Origin: Desulfobacterales bacterium
GTDB taxonomy: Bacteria; Desulfobacterota; Desulfobacteria; Desulfobacterales; JAEINQ01
Assembly: GCA_016342285.1 (NCBI GenBank)
Contig: JAEINQ010000044.1
Location: 1 to 59,403 of the forward strand
Reading direction: 5' to 3'
Length of the DNA stretch: 59,403 bases
The notes under the pieces were generated by a model. That model was given only the letters and a program-made list of their open reading frames with translations. It was not told where the DNA came from and did not search any database. Positions 1-9,064 of the stretch are shown here, in pieces (position 1 is the stretch's first letter; every line of letters begins with the position of its first letter). The position numbers were made by a program, and so were the translations under genes.

Positions 1-2
1 AA

Positions 3-119
3 TATCAGTCTTTTCTGCTGAAAGAGGGCGCTGTCCGGGGTTACGGGCGCTTGGCGACGAGTTTTTCGGGCCGCGAGCCGGCACCCTTCTGCCCCCCACC
101 GAATAGCGAAGAACCTTAA
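3..119 (+). other. possible 3' end of a truncated upstream CDS
   Basis: The frame starting at base 3 is open from the window edge to a TAA at 117-119 and would give about 38 C-terminal residues ending in PPPNSEEP. No domain is visible and the other frames close sooner or look no better. It may be the tail of a gene lying to the left, but this short stretch cannot prove it. Bases 120-182 hold no clear Shine-Dalgarno for the next gene. Confidence 0.2.
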
Positions 120-182
120 AATGAAAGGCCGGCCGATTTACGGCTTGCTTTTAACGACGTGGAAAGCTAACTCGTTTCCACC

Positions 183-1406
183 ATGACCGCCTCAGTCAAC
201 AGCGCAGACCGTTCATCTATATCCATGGGATTTGTCGGCCAAATCGGTGTCGCCACATTCTGTCGAATCCTCATTAATACCGCCAGGCGGTTTGCCTACC
301 CGTTTGCGCCGGTCATCAGCCGGGGGCTCGGTGTCTCTTTAACCGCCACCACGACCCTGATCGCCGTGAACCAGGCAACCGGTATTCTCGGCGTGCTGTT
401 TGGCCCCCTGTCCGACCGTTTCGGCTACCGGTTGATGATGCTGACCGGTCTGGCCATGGTGGTGGTCGGCATGATTTCCGGCGGGGCGCTGCCGGTTTAC
501 GCCATGGTCCTGGCGGCCCTGTTTATGGCTGGCTTGGGCAAAAACATCTTTGATCCGGCCCTTCAGGCGTATGTGGGTCGTCGGGTACCGTATCAGCACC
601 GGGGGCTGGCTGTGGGGTTGCTGGAATTTTCCTGGGCCGGCAGTTCCCTGATCGGCATTCCCCTGATCGGCATTCTCATCGGGCACCTGGGCTGGCGGGC
701 GCCGTTTTTTGCCTTGGGTGGTCTGGGCCTGCTGGGATTAGGGCTCCTTTGGCGGGTGCTGCCCGCCGATCGTCCGTCTGTCGGCGCCGTCCTGCGTTCA
801 AAAGGCGGCCTTTTAAAATCGTGGCGGTTTCTGGCGACACAGCGCCAGGCCCTTGGCGCCTTTGGGTTCGCTTTTTTCGTCAGTGCGGCCAACGACAACC
901 TCTTCGTGGTATACGGGGCCTGGATGGAAACGGACTTCGGGCTCGGCGTGGTCGCGTTGGGCGCCAGCACCACGGTCATCGGCATCGCGGAGTTTGCCGG
1001 CGAGGCCCTGACCGCTGCCCTGGCAGACCGCTTGGGTTTAAAGCGCGCCGTTTTGATCGGCCTGGTCTGTTGCGCGGTCAGTTACGCCGTTTTGCCCCTG
1101 TTCGGATTGACCCTTTCGGCGGCCCTGACCGGCCTCTTTCTTGTTTTTCTCACTTTTGAATTTTCCATTGTCTCCGCCTTGTCTCTGTGCACTGAACTGG
1201 TTCCCGAGGCCCGGGCCACCACCATGAGCGGATTTCTGGCCATGGCCGGCATCGGGCGGTTTTTCGGTGCCCTCATGGGCGGCCCCCTTTACGGCTGGGG
1301 CGGCATGGGGGCCATCGGCGCGGCCTCTGCCCTGCTGGTGATGGGCGCCCTGGCATCGATCCTCTGGGGGCTCCATGGGTGGCAACGACCGGAGCCAGCC
1401 ATATGA
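183..1406 (+). CDS. MFS transporter
   Basis: This 407-residue protein is almost entirely hydrophobic helices with short loops, the size and layout of a 12-helix major facilitator superfamily permease in the inner membrane. Residues 74-83 (GPLSDRFGYR) match the MFS motif A loop between helices 2 and 3. The ATG at 183 has no strong Shine-Dalgarno, so a later start (for example Met15) is possible. The stop codon overlaps the start of the dihydrouridine synthase gene (ATGA), so the two are probably co-transcribed and translationally coupled, although a shared function is not obvious. The substrate cannot be told from sequence; drug, sugar or organic-acid efflux are all possible. Confidence 0.85.
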   Translation: MTASVNSADRSSISMGFVGQIGVATFCRILINTARRFAYPFAPVISRGLGVSLTATTTLIAVNQATGILGVLFGPLSDRFGYRLMMLTGLAMVVVGMISGGALPVYAMVLAALFMAGLGKNIFDPALQAYVGRRVPYQHRGLAVGLLEFSWAGSSLIGIPLIGILIGHLGWRAPFFALGGLGLLGLGLLWRVLPADRPSVGAVLRSKGGLLKSWRFLATQRQALGAFGFAFFVSAANDNLFVVYGAWMETDFGLGVVALGASTTVIGIAEFAGEALTAALADRLGLKRAVLIGLVCCAVSYAVLPLFGLTLSAALTGLFLVFLTFEFSIVSALSLCTELVPEARATTMSGFLAMAGIGRFFGALMGGPLYGWGGMGAIGAASALLVMGALASILWGLHGWQRPEPAI

Positions 1407-2398
1407 CCGTGAACGCTCCCCCCGCTCAAAGGACCGATTCCGAACCATTTTTGATCCTGGCGCCCATGCGAGGACTCACCGATGCGGTGTTCCGAAACGC
1501 TTTTGCCGACAGCTTCGGCGGTTTCCATTCGGCTATGGCGCCTTTCATCTCCACGGTCAGCGCCCGGCGGTACAAGCCGTCCCAGCTTCGGGATGTGCTC
1601 CCCGAAAACAACCGCGGCCCGGCCCTGATCCCCCAGATTCTGAGCAACGACCCCGAGGACTTTGCCGCCCTGGCCAGGGTCCTTTTCGACCTGGGTTATC
1701 CCGTGGTGAACTGGAATCTGGGTTGTCCGTTTCGCCGTGTGGCTGGAAAGCTTCGCGGCAGCGGTTTGTTGCCCCATCCGGATCGGATCGACGCTTTTTT
1801 GGACCAGGCCCTGGCCGGAATGCCCAACCGCCTGTCCATCAAGACCCGGCTGGGGCGGCACAAAAACAATGAGCTTTTGTCCCTGATGCCGGTGTTCAAC
1901 CGTTATCCTTTGGCCGAACTGATCGTTCATCCGCGCACCGGCATCCAGATGTACACGGGGGCACCGGATCTGGAGGCCTACGGGGCCTGCCTGGCCGCCA
2001 CGTCTCTTCCGGTAGTCTTCAACGGCGATATTGGCGACTTGGTGACGTTTCAGACCCTGTCCGAACAGTTTCCCCAAACCGCCGGATGGATGATCGGCCG
2101 AGGCGCCCTGGCCAACCCCTGGCTGCCGACCCTCATTCGCCGCGGCGGCCGGATCGGTGTTCCGGTGAATGTGGAAACGGTTCGACGATTTCATGACCGC
2201 CTGCTGGACGAATACTGCCGCATTTTTTCAGGGCCGGCCCACCCTGTGGACCGCATGAAAGGGCTCTGGTCCTATCTGAGCCTTTCGTTTGCCGATGGTC
2301 GGCGGTTCCTCAAGCAGGTCCAGAAGACTTCAACCGTGGACCGCTACCGGGAAACCGTTGACCGCTTTTTCGACACCCACCCGGAATGGATCGCTTGA
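1403..2398 (+). CDS. tRNA-dihydrouridine synthase family protein
   Basis: This is a 331-residue FMN-dependent TIM-barrel enzyme that would reduce uridines in the tRNA D-loop with NADPH. It opens with the Dus signature APMRGLTDAVFR (residues 20-31). The catalytic cysteine lies in NLGCP (Cys108), the FMN/substrate lysine in SIKTRLG (Lys147), and a GRGALANPW phosphate-binding segment is near residue 225. Length fits the bacterial Dus family, and the missing C-terminal RNA-binding extension looks closest to DusC-like members, though the subtype is inferred. A GTG at 1379 would extend the protein by eight residues, but the ATG at 1403 is preceded by GGAGCC and overlaps the upstream stop as ATGA, so I chose it. 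Confidence 0.88.
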   Translation: MTVNAPPAQRTDSEPFLILAPMRGLTDAVFRNAFADSFGGFHSAMAPFISTVSARRYKPSQLRDVLPENNRGPALIPQILSNDPEDFAALARVLFDLGYPVVNWNLGCPFRRVAGKLRGSGLLPHPDRIDAFLDQALAGMPNRLSIKTRLGRHKNNELLSLMPVFNRYPLAELIVHPRTGIQMYTGAPDLEAYGACLAATSLPVVFNGDIGDLVTFQTLSEQFPQTAGWMIGRGALANPWLPTLIRRGGRIGVPVNVETVRRFHDRLLDEYCRIFSGPAHPVDRMKGLWSYLSLSFADGRRFLKQVQKTSTVDRYRETVDRFFDTHPEWIA

Positions 2399-2501
2399 CA
2401 GCCCGACCTGGTATGCCACAAAATAAAGGCCATACCGCCCCAAGCGTGCACCGGTAGAATTGCAACGGCCCGTTGTTCCCGGGCATAAGGGAGAAGCCAT
2501 C

Positions 2502-3005
2502 ATGACACTGGAAGAGGCCCTTGGCACAGCCATCGATTATGAAATCCACATTCGGGACCTGTATCTTGAGGCGGTCGAAGCCGTCAATGATCCGGCGGGG
2601 AAACGGATTCTGGAGATGCTCGCGGCGGATGAAGACGGACACGTCGCTTACCTGGAAAGCCAGCTGAAGACCTGGAAGGAAACCGGCCAAATGTCCGTAG
2701 AGGGGTTGGTCCGCTCCCTGCCTTCATCGGACGAGATTCGAGAGCACGTCCATGGGTTGCGCCCGGAGATGGTCCGGGAGAGCCTGGGAGATGACAAGCA
2801 GTTGCTCAGTCGCGCCCTGGCCCTGGAGGTGGAGACGAGCGAATTCTACCGGAAGATGGCTCGAACCATGGAAGGGCCTGCCAAGGACCTCTTCGCCCGG
2901 TTTCAGGAGATCGAGGATGGCCATATTGCCGCTGTCCAGGCCGAGCTCGATTATCTTTCCCAGACCGGTTTCTGGTTCGATTTTCCGGAATTTGACATGG
3001 AATGA
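2502..3005 (+). CDS. ferritin-like (rubrerythrin-type) diiron protein
   Basis: This 167-residue all-helical protein has two ferritin-like halves. Each half carries an ExxH-type metal-ligand pair: EDGH at residues 44-47 and again at 138-141. Additional glutamates lie in DYEIHIRDLY (near 14) and ETSEFYR (near 114). Such four-helix diiron proteins reduce peroxide or store and oxidise iron in anaerobes. No C-terminal rubredoxin domain is present, so it is not a classical rubrerythrin. The ATG at 2502 follows AAGGGAGAAG at good spacing; an upstream TTG at 2460 has no such site. It is followed by a strong GC-rich hairpin, suggesting a single-gene transcript. Confidence 0.82.
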   Translation: MTLEEALGTAIDYEIHIRDLYLEAVEAVNDPAGKRILEMLAADEDGHVAYLESQLKTWKETGQMSVEGLVRSLPSSDEIREHVHGLRPEMVRESLGDDKQLLSRALALEVETSEFYRKMARTMEGPAKDLFARFQEIEDGHIAAVQAELDYLSQTGFWFDFPEFDME

Positions 3006-3010
3006 AACAA

Positions 3011-3038
3011 CGCCCCGGGGAAACGGTTCCCCGGGGCG
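3011..3038 (+). terminator. GC-rich hairpin after the ferritin-like gene
   Basis: A perfect 12-bp stem (3011-3022 with 3027-3038) and a four-base loop start six bases past the stop codon. There is no U-run, so it may act as a weak terminator or as 3'-end protection. Confidence 0.55.
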
Positions 3039-3240
3039 CTGTCAGGAGGTAAGAATGGTATTGAGGCATTCTTGTTTCTTAAGAGCACGGATTTAAAAAA
3101 AGGTTACATCCACTTTCGTCCCCTCACACGGATCAAGGTCGGCATCCCAGACCCGTTAATTCTGGCATTAAACCCTCACTTCAAGTGGTGGATCTGAAGA
3201 GGCTCTATCGTCCCGGCGAGAACGACTACCGTGAATTTCC

Positions 3241-3352
3241 AATGTCCAATACTCAATTTCCAATGCTCAAGTGTGGGATCGCTACGCTCTGCCAATTTTT
3301 TAAACGGCTAAAATGGCAGAATACCTTCCTTGAACATTGAGAATTGGACATT
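3241..3352. repeat. MITE-like inverted-repeat element (type 1)
   Basis: The 112-bp unit has terminal inverted repeats: AATGTCCAAT at 3241-3250 and ATTGGACATT at 3343-3352, with the similarity extending inward for about 25 bases. Its centre carries ATCGCTACGCT followed by CCAATTTTTTA and a GGCAGAAT segment. The same centre occurs in the element at 11736-11834, so both belong to one family. No coding capacity is visible. The rest of the 3039-3360 gap shows nothing recognisable. Confidence 0.65.
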
Positions 3353-3405
3353 AAGCCCTCCTAAGGAGGGCCTTCTGAGGCCACCCGCTCTGCGGGTGGA
3401 GGCTC
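3339..3405. repeat. shared double-hairpin repeat module, copy 1
   Basis: This segment contains two hairpins, 3355-3371 (7-bp stem) and 3381-3399 (8-bp stem, loop TCT). It matches 18310-18378, including nearly 25 continuous bases around CCGCTCTGCGGGTGGAG. It covers the 3' end of the Hsp33 gene and encodes that protein's last residues. Confidence 0.65.
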
Positions 3406-4344
3406 ACTGTTCTGCTGCCGCAAGCCGCAAATCGTTGCCAGATCCCCCTGGCTGAAACGGTAGGGGGTGTTGCAATGGTGGCAGCGGACCTCCAGAGGGA
3501 AAGGTCCGTTTTCGGCCATGTCTTTCAAATCGTCCAGGGGGAGCAGACCCAGCATGCTTTCAATCTTGCTGGAGTTGCAGTGGCACATGAACTCCACCCG
3601 CCGTTCCGCCAAAAATTGGGGATCAAAGGCCGAAAAGGCGTTTTGAACCATCGCCACAGGATCTTCTCCCTGGGAGAAGGCTGCCCCGATGGAGGGCATC
3701 CCCCGCACCAGGTCCTCCATGCCCGCCACCGTTTCGTCGGTCACCCCCGGCATAACCTGCAGAAAGAGGCCGCCTGCACCGATGGCCTCGCCTTGGGAAT
3801 CAAAGTGAATGCTCAGATTGAACGCCGTGGGAATCTGTTCGGAAACCATGTGGTATTCGGTCAGGTCTCGGGCGATGCTGCCATGGGCCAGTGCGATTTT
3901 TCCGGTAAAGGGTTGTTTGGCGTCCTCCAGGTGGCGGGTCAGCGATAAAATTCCCGGACCGAAAAACGGGGCGAGATCAAAGCTTTCCAGCGGTTTTTCA
4001 ACGGCAATGGCGACGGTCTTCAAGTGGCCACGCACTTCGCCGAAGGCATTGGCTTCGACGACCAGCCCGCGGATGGGGCCGCTGCATTCGATCAAGAGAC
4101 TGATCCGGTCGTTGCCCTTGAGGCTGGCCGACATCAGGCCGCAGGCCAGGTAGGCATGGCCCAGCACCAGGGTCTCCAGCACGCCGAGCTCGTGGTTGGC
4201 CCGCATTTCGTTGATCATTCGCGTGCCATGAAGGATCACGCCCCGAATCTGGCCCTGGGAGAGGATAAAATGGTAGAAACGGTCCCTGGCGCTGGCTTTC
4301 AACTGTTCCTTGAGGGTTTCACCGTAAAGCGTTTTCTTGATCAC
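3361..4344 (-). CDS. hslO: redox-regulated chaperone Hsp33
   Basis: Hsp33 is a cytosolic holdase that is activated when oxidation releases zinc from four cysteines. Those cysteines are present at residues 254 and 256 (CHC) and 288 and 291 (CHHC), in the family's CxC...CxxC arrangement. The N-terminal domain, including GxIRGVILHGT and later GPGILSLTRHL, fits the family. I prefer the GTG at 4344 because GGAGG lies six bases upstream; an ATG at 4359 adds five residues but has no ribosome site. The protein has an unusual tail of about 18 residues after the zinc domain (from NSEPPPAE), encoded by a repeat module also found near 18.3 kb, so the original stop has probably been replaced. It suits an anaerobe facing oxidative stress. 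Confidence 0.92.
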   Translation of the reverse strand: MIKKTLYGETLKEQLKASARDRFYHFILSQGQIRGVILHGTRMINEMRANHELGVLETLVLGHAYLACGLMSASLKGNDRISLLIECSGPIRGLVVEANAFGEVRGHLKTVAIAVEKPLESFDLAPFFGPGILSLTRHLEDAKQPFTGKIALAHGSIARDLTEYHMVSEQIPTAFNLSIHFDSQGEAIGAGGLFLQVMPGVTDETVAGMEDLVRGMPSIGAAFSQGEDPVAMVQNAFSAFDPQFLAERRVEFMCHCNSSKIESMLGLLPLDDLKDMAENGPFPLEVRCHHCNTPYRFSQGDLATICGLRQQNSEPPPAERVASEGPP

Positions 4345-4446
4345 CGCAGGCCTCCGCATTTTGCCGGCTGCTGCCGGGGTTTCAGGATATAAAAACTTAA
4401 ACTGCGCATTTTAAATTTCTATTTCATTTTTCGAAATTTAATCGGT

Positions 4447-4476
4447 TTGACAGCCAGCGCCCGGTACGCGTAGAAT
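4447..4476 (+). promoter_or_regulatory. sigma-70-type promoter for the HD-domain gene
   Basis: TTGACA at 4447-4452 and TAGAAT at 4471-4476 are separated by 18 bases, giving a predicted start near 4483, about 105 bases before the HD gene. No competing gene lies between. Confidence 0.5.
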
Positions 4477-4588
4477 ACGTTCCTCATCCCTTCGGGCGAA
4501 CCCGCCGCCTTTTTTTCCGTCCTGCCGGCCGTCAGGCGCCGATCCGGGCCGTGGCGGCGCCACGTGCCTCGAAAACCAAGGAGAGGCG

Positions 4589-5749
4589 ATGTCGCTCTAT
4601 AACCTGACCGAATTCTTAAAGCTTTCTTCGGCCCTGAATTACAACCTCAGCGCCGCCTCCTTAAGCCGTTACAACGTCATGATGTTCCTCATCGGCGGCA
4701 AGCGCCTTGATGCCGACGACCAGAAGGACCGCGAAGCCAAGGCCGTGACCATGGAGGCCCTGAGTTACCTGTTTAACGCCTACCGCCAGAAACGACGACG
4801 GCTGGGCCCCATGGCCGTGCTGCATCCGTTGCGGGCCACCGCCATGTATGCCCGATCCCTGGAGCGCCTCGACGTCGTGGACCTGCTTACCGCCCTGTTC
4901 CATGATGTTCTGGAAGACATCCGCCCGGTCGATTTCGGTCACAGCGAGTGGGAGCAACTGGAAAGCCAGATCTACGGCATTCTGGAAAGACTCGATCCCC
5001 AGGATGAGTGGCGATTGATGGAGCGGCTCCAGGCCCTGACCCGATTCGAAACGGAATCCTACTATCAGTATATCGGCCGCATGCTTGATCGGTCCGGGAA
5101 AATACCCGAGTTGGTGCAGGTCAAGCTGGCCGACCGGCTGGACAACACCCTGGACATGCGGATCGAACTCCAGGACCCCATCGAGGGGCTCGACTTCTTC
5201 GAGCACATGTTTCAGTTGCTCTTTGTCAATACCTACCCCGGGTACCGACCGGACGCGAGCCATTCGGGCACGGCCTCGATCAACGGCGCCCGGCGGCTGT
5301 ACCAGCTTTTCAAAAATGCCGTTTTGCTGTCGCTGATTCGGATCAAAGGAGGGTTGGCCGGAGACGGCGTTTCCCAGGTCTTCTTCAATGCGGTCTGCAA
5401 CGCCAGCCTCAAGGAAGCCCAACGCACCCTCATGCATGTGACCGGCTATCACTTCAAGGAGGTCGACCGAATCCGCGGCCTGCTTCTGGATGCCATGAAT
5501 TACTGCTACGGCGGGCGTATCGATCAGGCCACCAAACCCGATGACGGCCGGATTCTAGACGGCCTGTTTTCCTCTTATTTCGGCCCCAACGCGGCCGCTG
5601 TCCGCAACCAACGCCTCGACCTGCTCTACCAGAACAAACCATTGATGATCGAAGCCTCGGTGGCCTTCATTGTCATCTTCCGGAGCTTCCTCAACGATCC
5701 GGCCTTTTATGTCCGGGGTATCAGCACTGAAGGGATCGTCCCCGCCTGA
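4589..5749 (+). CDS. RelA/SpoT-type HD-domain protein without synthetase domain
   Basis: This 386-residue protein contains the metal-binding pattern of the (p)ppGpp hydrolase HD domain: His79 in HPLRATAMYARS, His105-Asp106 in ALFHDVLED, and Asp182 in VKLADRLDN. These segments closely resemble the HD half of Rel/SpoT proteins. No synthetase, TGS or ACT domain follows; residues 200-386 are helical and unlike the rest of that family. It could be a stand-alone alarmone hydrolase or an HD phosphohydrolase for another nucleotide; the substrate is inferred only from motif likeness. AAGGAG sits just before the ATG. It is a monocistronic gene with its own promoter and converges on the hybrid kinase gene. 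Confidence 0.75.
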   Translation: MSLYNLTEFLKLSSALNYNLSAASLSRYNVMMFLIGGKRLDADDQKDREAKAVTMEALSYLFNAYRQKRRRLGPMAVLHPLRATAMYARSLERLDVVDLLTALFHDVLEDIRPVDFGHSEWEQLESQIYGILERLDPQDEWRLMERLQALTRFETESYYQYIGRMLDRSGKIPELVQVKLADRLDNTLDMRIELQDPIEGLDFFEHMFQLLFVNTYPGYRPDASHSGTASINGARRLYQLFKNAVLLSLIRIKGGLAGDGVSQVFFNAVCNASLKEAQRTLMHVTGYHFKEVDRIRGLLLDAMNYCYGGRIDQATKPDDGRILDGLFSSYFGPNAAAVRNQRLDLLYQNKPLMIEASVAFIVIFRSFLNDPAFYVRGISTEGIVPA

Positions 5750-5760
5750 CACCCAAACCG

Positions 5761-5827
5761 CCGCAAGCGTTCACAGGGCATCACGCCGAGGCGTGACTTT
5801 GTTCCCGGGCAATTGAAGTACGAATCA
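5761..5827 (+). repeat. four-copy repeat family, copy A (half-length)
   Basis: About 65 bases are nearly identical to 40711-40777 (copy D), including the hairpin TCACGCC-GA-GGCGTGA. The copy stops at the stop codon of the convergent kinase gene, and the right half seen in copies B-D is absent. Confidence 0.7.
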
Positions 5828-8689
5828 CTAAGGCGCATCCAGAATCGATCGGATTTTTTTCGATAGCGCCGTCAGGGAGAAGGGCTTTTGAAGGAAGCCC
5901 CGGCATCCTTTGTTGAGAATGTCCGTGGCCCCGCCGTTGATGCTGTAGCCGCTGGAAAGCAGCACGCGAGCCTCCGGGTTGCAGGCCCGCAGTGCATCAA
6001 AGGTTTCGGCCCCGCTCATATCCGGCATGATCATGTCCAAAACCACCAGGTCGATTGCCGAAGGGTCTCGGCTGTAGAGGTCGATGGCTTCACGGCCGCT
6101 TTTTGCCGTCAGGACCTGATAGCCGAGGGATGTCAACATCGCTTCGGCCACATCGGCAATGATGGCTTCGTCGTCGACCAGCATCACCGTTTCGGTCCCC
6201 ATTTTCAGGGTGTTGCTCTCGTTGGCAGCAGGGGCTGCGGCCTTGACCGATGCAGGCAGGTAAATGGTAAAGGTCGCGCCCCGTCCCTTTTCGCTGCGGA
6301 CCTGGATGATGCCGTCATGGTTTTTGATGATGCCGTAGGCCGATGCCAGGCCCAGCCCGGTTCCGCGCCCCATTTCCTTGGTGGTGAAAAACGGATCGAA
6401 AATCCGCTGCTGGATCTCCGGGTCCATGCCGATTCCGGTATCGGCCACCGATATCTTGACATAATTGCCGGGGGCAACGGAAAAGGGCCGGACATGGGCC
6501 TCATCGAGACAAACATTGGCTGTTTGCAGAATCAGGGAACCGCCGCCGGGCATGGCGTGCCAGGCGTTAATGCACAGATTCAAAAAAACCTGTTCCATCT
6601 GGCCCCGGTCCACTTCGACGGTCCACGGGGCCTCGCAGGGTTCGGTCCGGATCTGAATTTCCTTTCGTGTCCGGCCGAACATCTCGGCGGTCTCTTTCAC
6701 CAGGGTATTCATATCCGTCGGTCTGACCTCGTATTTGCCGGACCTGGCCAGGCCGAGCAGTTGCCGGGTCAGGTCAGCGGCGCTCTTTGAAAGGCTTTCG
6801 ATGCCTCTGAGATGCTCGCCATGGGGATGGTCCGGCGCCAGTTCCGCCAGGATCAGCGAGGTGCGTCCCAGAATGCCCATGAGCAGGTTGTTGAAGTCGT
6901 GGGCGATCCCTCCGGCCAGTGTTCCCAGGGATTCAAGGCGCTGGGCCTGATGGAACTGGGCCTCCAGCCGTTTTTTTTCCCCTTCTGCTTTGACGCGAAA
7001 GGAAATGTCCCGGATTGCGGCCACATGGACCTCATGCCCCTGCCAGGTGAAATGGCTGGCACCGATCTCCACGGGAAAGATGGTGCCGTCTTTTTTCCGG
7101 TGGTATCGAACGGGGATTTTTTCCAGTTGGGAAACCGTGGCTCTGGTCGTCTGCTCGGGTTCGGCGGATAGATCCCGGTTGCACATTTGAACCAGTGCCT
7201 TGCGGGGATACCCGTAAAGGGTTTCCGCGGCGGTATTGGCGTCGAGAATCCGGCCCGAATCCTTTTCGATGAGAAAAATGGCATCCGATTCCATTTCAAA
7301 CAGCTGGCGATATTTTTCTTCGCTTTCCCGAAGGTTCTGTTCATAGTGCTTTCGGTCGGTGATTTCCCGTGCCGACGTCAGAATCGTGTCGACGCTGCCG
7401 TCAGCCGTTTTTTCCGGAATCAGAAGCCAGTCAATCCATGTGCCGCTGGGAAGCTCGAATTCCAGGCGGTGTTTTTCGCCGGTTTCAAAGACCCGGGCCA
7501 GGGCCTGTTCCAATCGTGTCTCCAGGGCCTTGGGAAGTCCCGGTTTAAATTGTTTTTTGCCGATATAGGCGTCCCGGGGGATACCGGTGAAAGACTCCAC
7601 CACCGGATTGGCGTAGAGGGGGTGAAAGGCCCGGTCAAAGCGCACGATCCCGTCGTCGGCGTTTTCAGTCAGGGTCCGGAACCGCTGCTCGTTTTCCCGG
7701 GACGTTTTCTCCGAGGCTTCCAGCTGGCGTCGCTTGTCTTCCAGATCGGCCGTGGCGGCGGCAATCCGTCGCCTGAGCCCCAAGTTCCCCAGGGCGGCCA
7801 GCACTGCCGCAAGCAGGGCCGATCCGACAATCACCGCCAGCCATCGCCAGGGAATTCGTTCGGCCCACGAGACCCCGGTCCACCGGTGGCGGATGGCTTC
7901 GATATCGGCCTTGGAAATCTCATCAAACCCCGAGTTCACCAGGGCCAGCATTTCCCGGTTGCCCTTCTTAACGCCCGCCTGGAATTGATTCGTATACAGG
8001 GGGGTGGAGGTGAACCGAAAGGTGTTTTTTCGATTCAGCCCTGCCAAGTAGAACAGGGCGACGGGGGTGTCGGCAATGAAGATGCGGAGCTCACCGTTCA
8101 CGGCGGCCTGAATCATGTCCGTGGTGGAGGTGAAGGCCACCACTTCGGTTTCCGGTGCATGGGTCTGCAGGAACTCTTCGGCGTAATCCTGGTGCATCAC
8201 GCCGACGCGGAAACCGTGAAGATCCTTCAAACCTTTTATTCCATAGATATTTTCGTCGAAAAAGATACTGGTGGAAATTTCCAGGAAAGGCGGGGAAAAT
8301 TCGTAGCTGGTGGCGCGGCGGTTACTGTAAAAGAACCCGCCCACGGCGTCGGCCTGGCCGTTTTCCACGGCCTTGAGGGCATCGGTCCAGTCCATGGTCC
8401 GGTAATCGACACGGACACCGGTTCTTTCTTCCCACAGACGCCAGATGTCGACCACAATCCCCCTTGGATTGCCTTCGGCATCGGCAAATTCCATGGGTGC
8501 ATAAGTCGAATCCCCGACCACCACGATGCGCCGCGGCTCCGAGGCAAAGCCGACCGTCCCCATACCGATCAGGAGTAAAAGGCCTGTGACCCATCCCCAC
8601 GCTGTAAGCCGTCGGCGCCCGGGCCGGGGAGTTTCTTTCCGGCCGGCCCTGTCTGATGAAAAAAACATTTCTTTTCCGATATTGAACAT
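5828..8689 (-). CDS. hybrid sensor histidine kinase with periplasmic solute-binding sensor
   Basis: The 953-residue protein reads, in order: a membrane segment or signal (about 30-48), a periplasmic family-3 solute-binding domain (51-275, beginning [16 protein letters not shown]), a transmembrane helix (282-302), a coiled linker, two PAS domains (about 335-450 and 455-570), HisKA with phospho-acceptor His597 in GGIAHDFNN, HATPase_c with the N, G1 (DTGIGM) and G2 (GTGLGLASA) boxes, and a receiver with Asp885 in VVLDMIMPD. It would sense a small ligand such as an amino acid and relay phosphate internally. No separate response regulator is adjacent, so the output partner is unknown. From HisKA to the end it is strongly similar to the kinase at 18416-21112. 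The gene ends at repeat copy A. Confidence 0.92.
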   Translation of the reverse strand: MFNIGKEMFFSSDRAGRKETPRPGRRRLTAWGWVTGLLLLIGMGTVGFASEPRRIVVVGDSTYAPMEFADAEGNPRGIVVDIWRLWEERTGVRVDYRTMDWTDALKAVENGQADAVGGFFYSNRRATSYEFSPPFLEISTSIFFDENIYGIKGLKDLHGFRVGVMHQDYAEEFLQTHAPETEVVAFTSTTDMIQAAVNGELRIFIADTPVALFYLAGLNRKNTFRFTSTPLYTNQFQAGVKKGNREMLALVNSGFDEISKADIEAIRHRWTGVSWAERIPWRWLAVIVGSALLAAVLAALGNLGLRRRIAAATADLEDKRRQLEASEKTSRENEQRFRTLTENADDGIVRFDRAFHPLYANPVVESFTGIPRDAYIGKKQFKPGLPKALETRLEQALARVFETGEKHRLEFELPSGTWIDWLLIPEKTADGSVDTILTSAREITDRKHYEQNLRESEEKYRQLFEMESDAIFLIEKDSGRILDANTAAETLYGYPRKALVQMCNRDLSAEPEQTTRATVSQLEKIPVRYHRKKDGTIFPVEIGASHFTWQGHEVHVAAIRDISFRVKAEGEKKRLEAQFHQAQRLESLGTLAGGIAHDFNNLLMGILGRTSLILAELAPDHPHGEHLRGIESLSKSAADLTRQLLGLARSGKYEVRPTDMNTLVKETAEMFGRTRKEIQIRTEPCEAPWTVEVDRGQMEQVFLNLCINAWHAMPGGGSLILQTANVCLDEAHVRPFSVAPGNYVKISVADTGIGMDPEIQQRIFDPFFTTKEMGRGTGLGLASAYGIIKNHDGIIQVRSEKGRGATFTIYLPASVKAAAPAANESNTLKMGTETVMLVDDEAIIADVAEAMLTSLGYQVLTAKSGREAIDLYSRDPSAIDLVVLDMIMPDMSGAETFDALRACNPEARVLLSSGYSINGGATDILNKGCRGFLQKPFSLTALSKKIRSILDAP

Positions 8690-9064
8690 AATCTAACTTG
8701 CCCTGGCACCAGGCCTGTTGGCCATTTTCAATACCCTCTTCGTCGAATCGAGGATTTCGTTAATGCTCGCACTACAATAAGGATTCGTTCTTGAAAAACA
8801 AGGGAATTGGCGATGCCAGGTATCCGGTATCATCGACCTGCGCCGGCGCCTTATGGATCCGGCCATGACGGCAGGCGCATGGGGGCTGCCACCGCCCTGG
8901 CCTTGTCCGGGTCAAAGAGGCGGGCAACCCGTTCCGGGGTGAACACCAGTCGCATTACCCGTTGCAGTCCTCGGTCAACCATGTATAAAAGAAGCGTTGC
9001 CGCAGCGTGCCTCAGCTGCCGGTGTCGTCCTGGGCGAAACAGATGCAACGGGAGGGTGGCTTCC
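8690..9064. other. intergenic region upstream of tatT and the kinase
   Basis: The 375-base gap lies between divergent genes and should hold promoters for both. I see no convincing -35/-10 pair. Open frames cross it on both strands (8807 onward and 8851-9087) but neither has a ribosome site or a recognisable domain. Confidence 0.4.
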
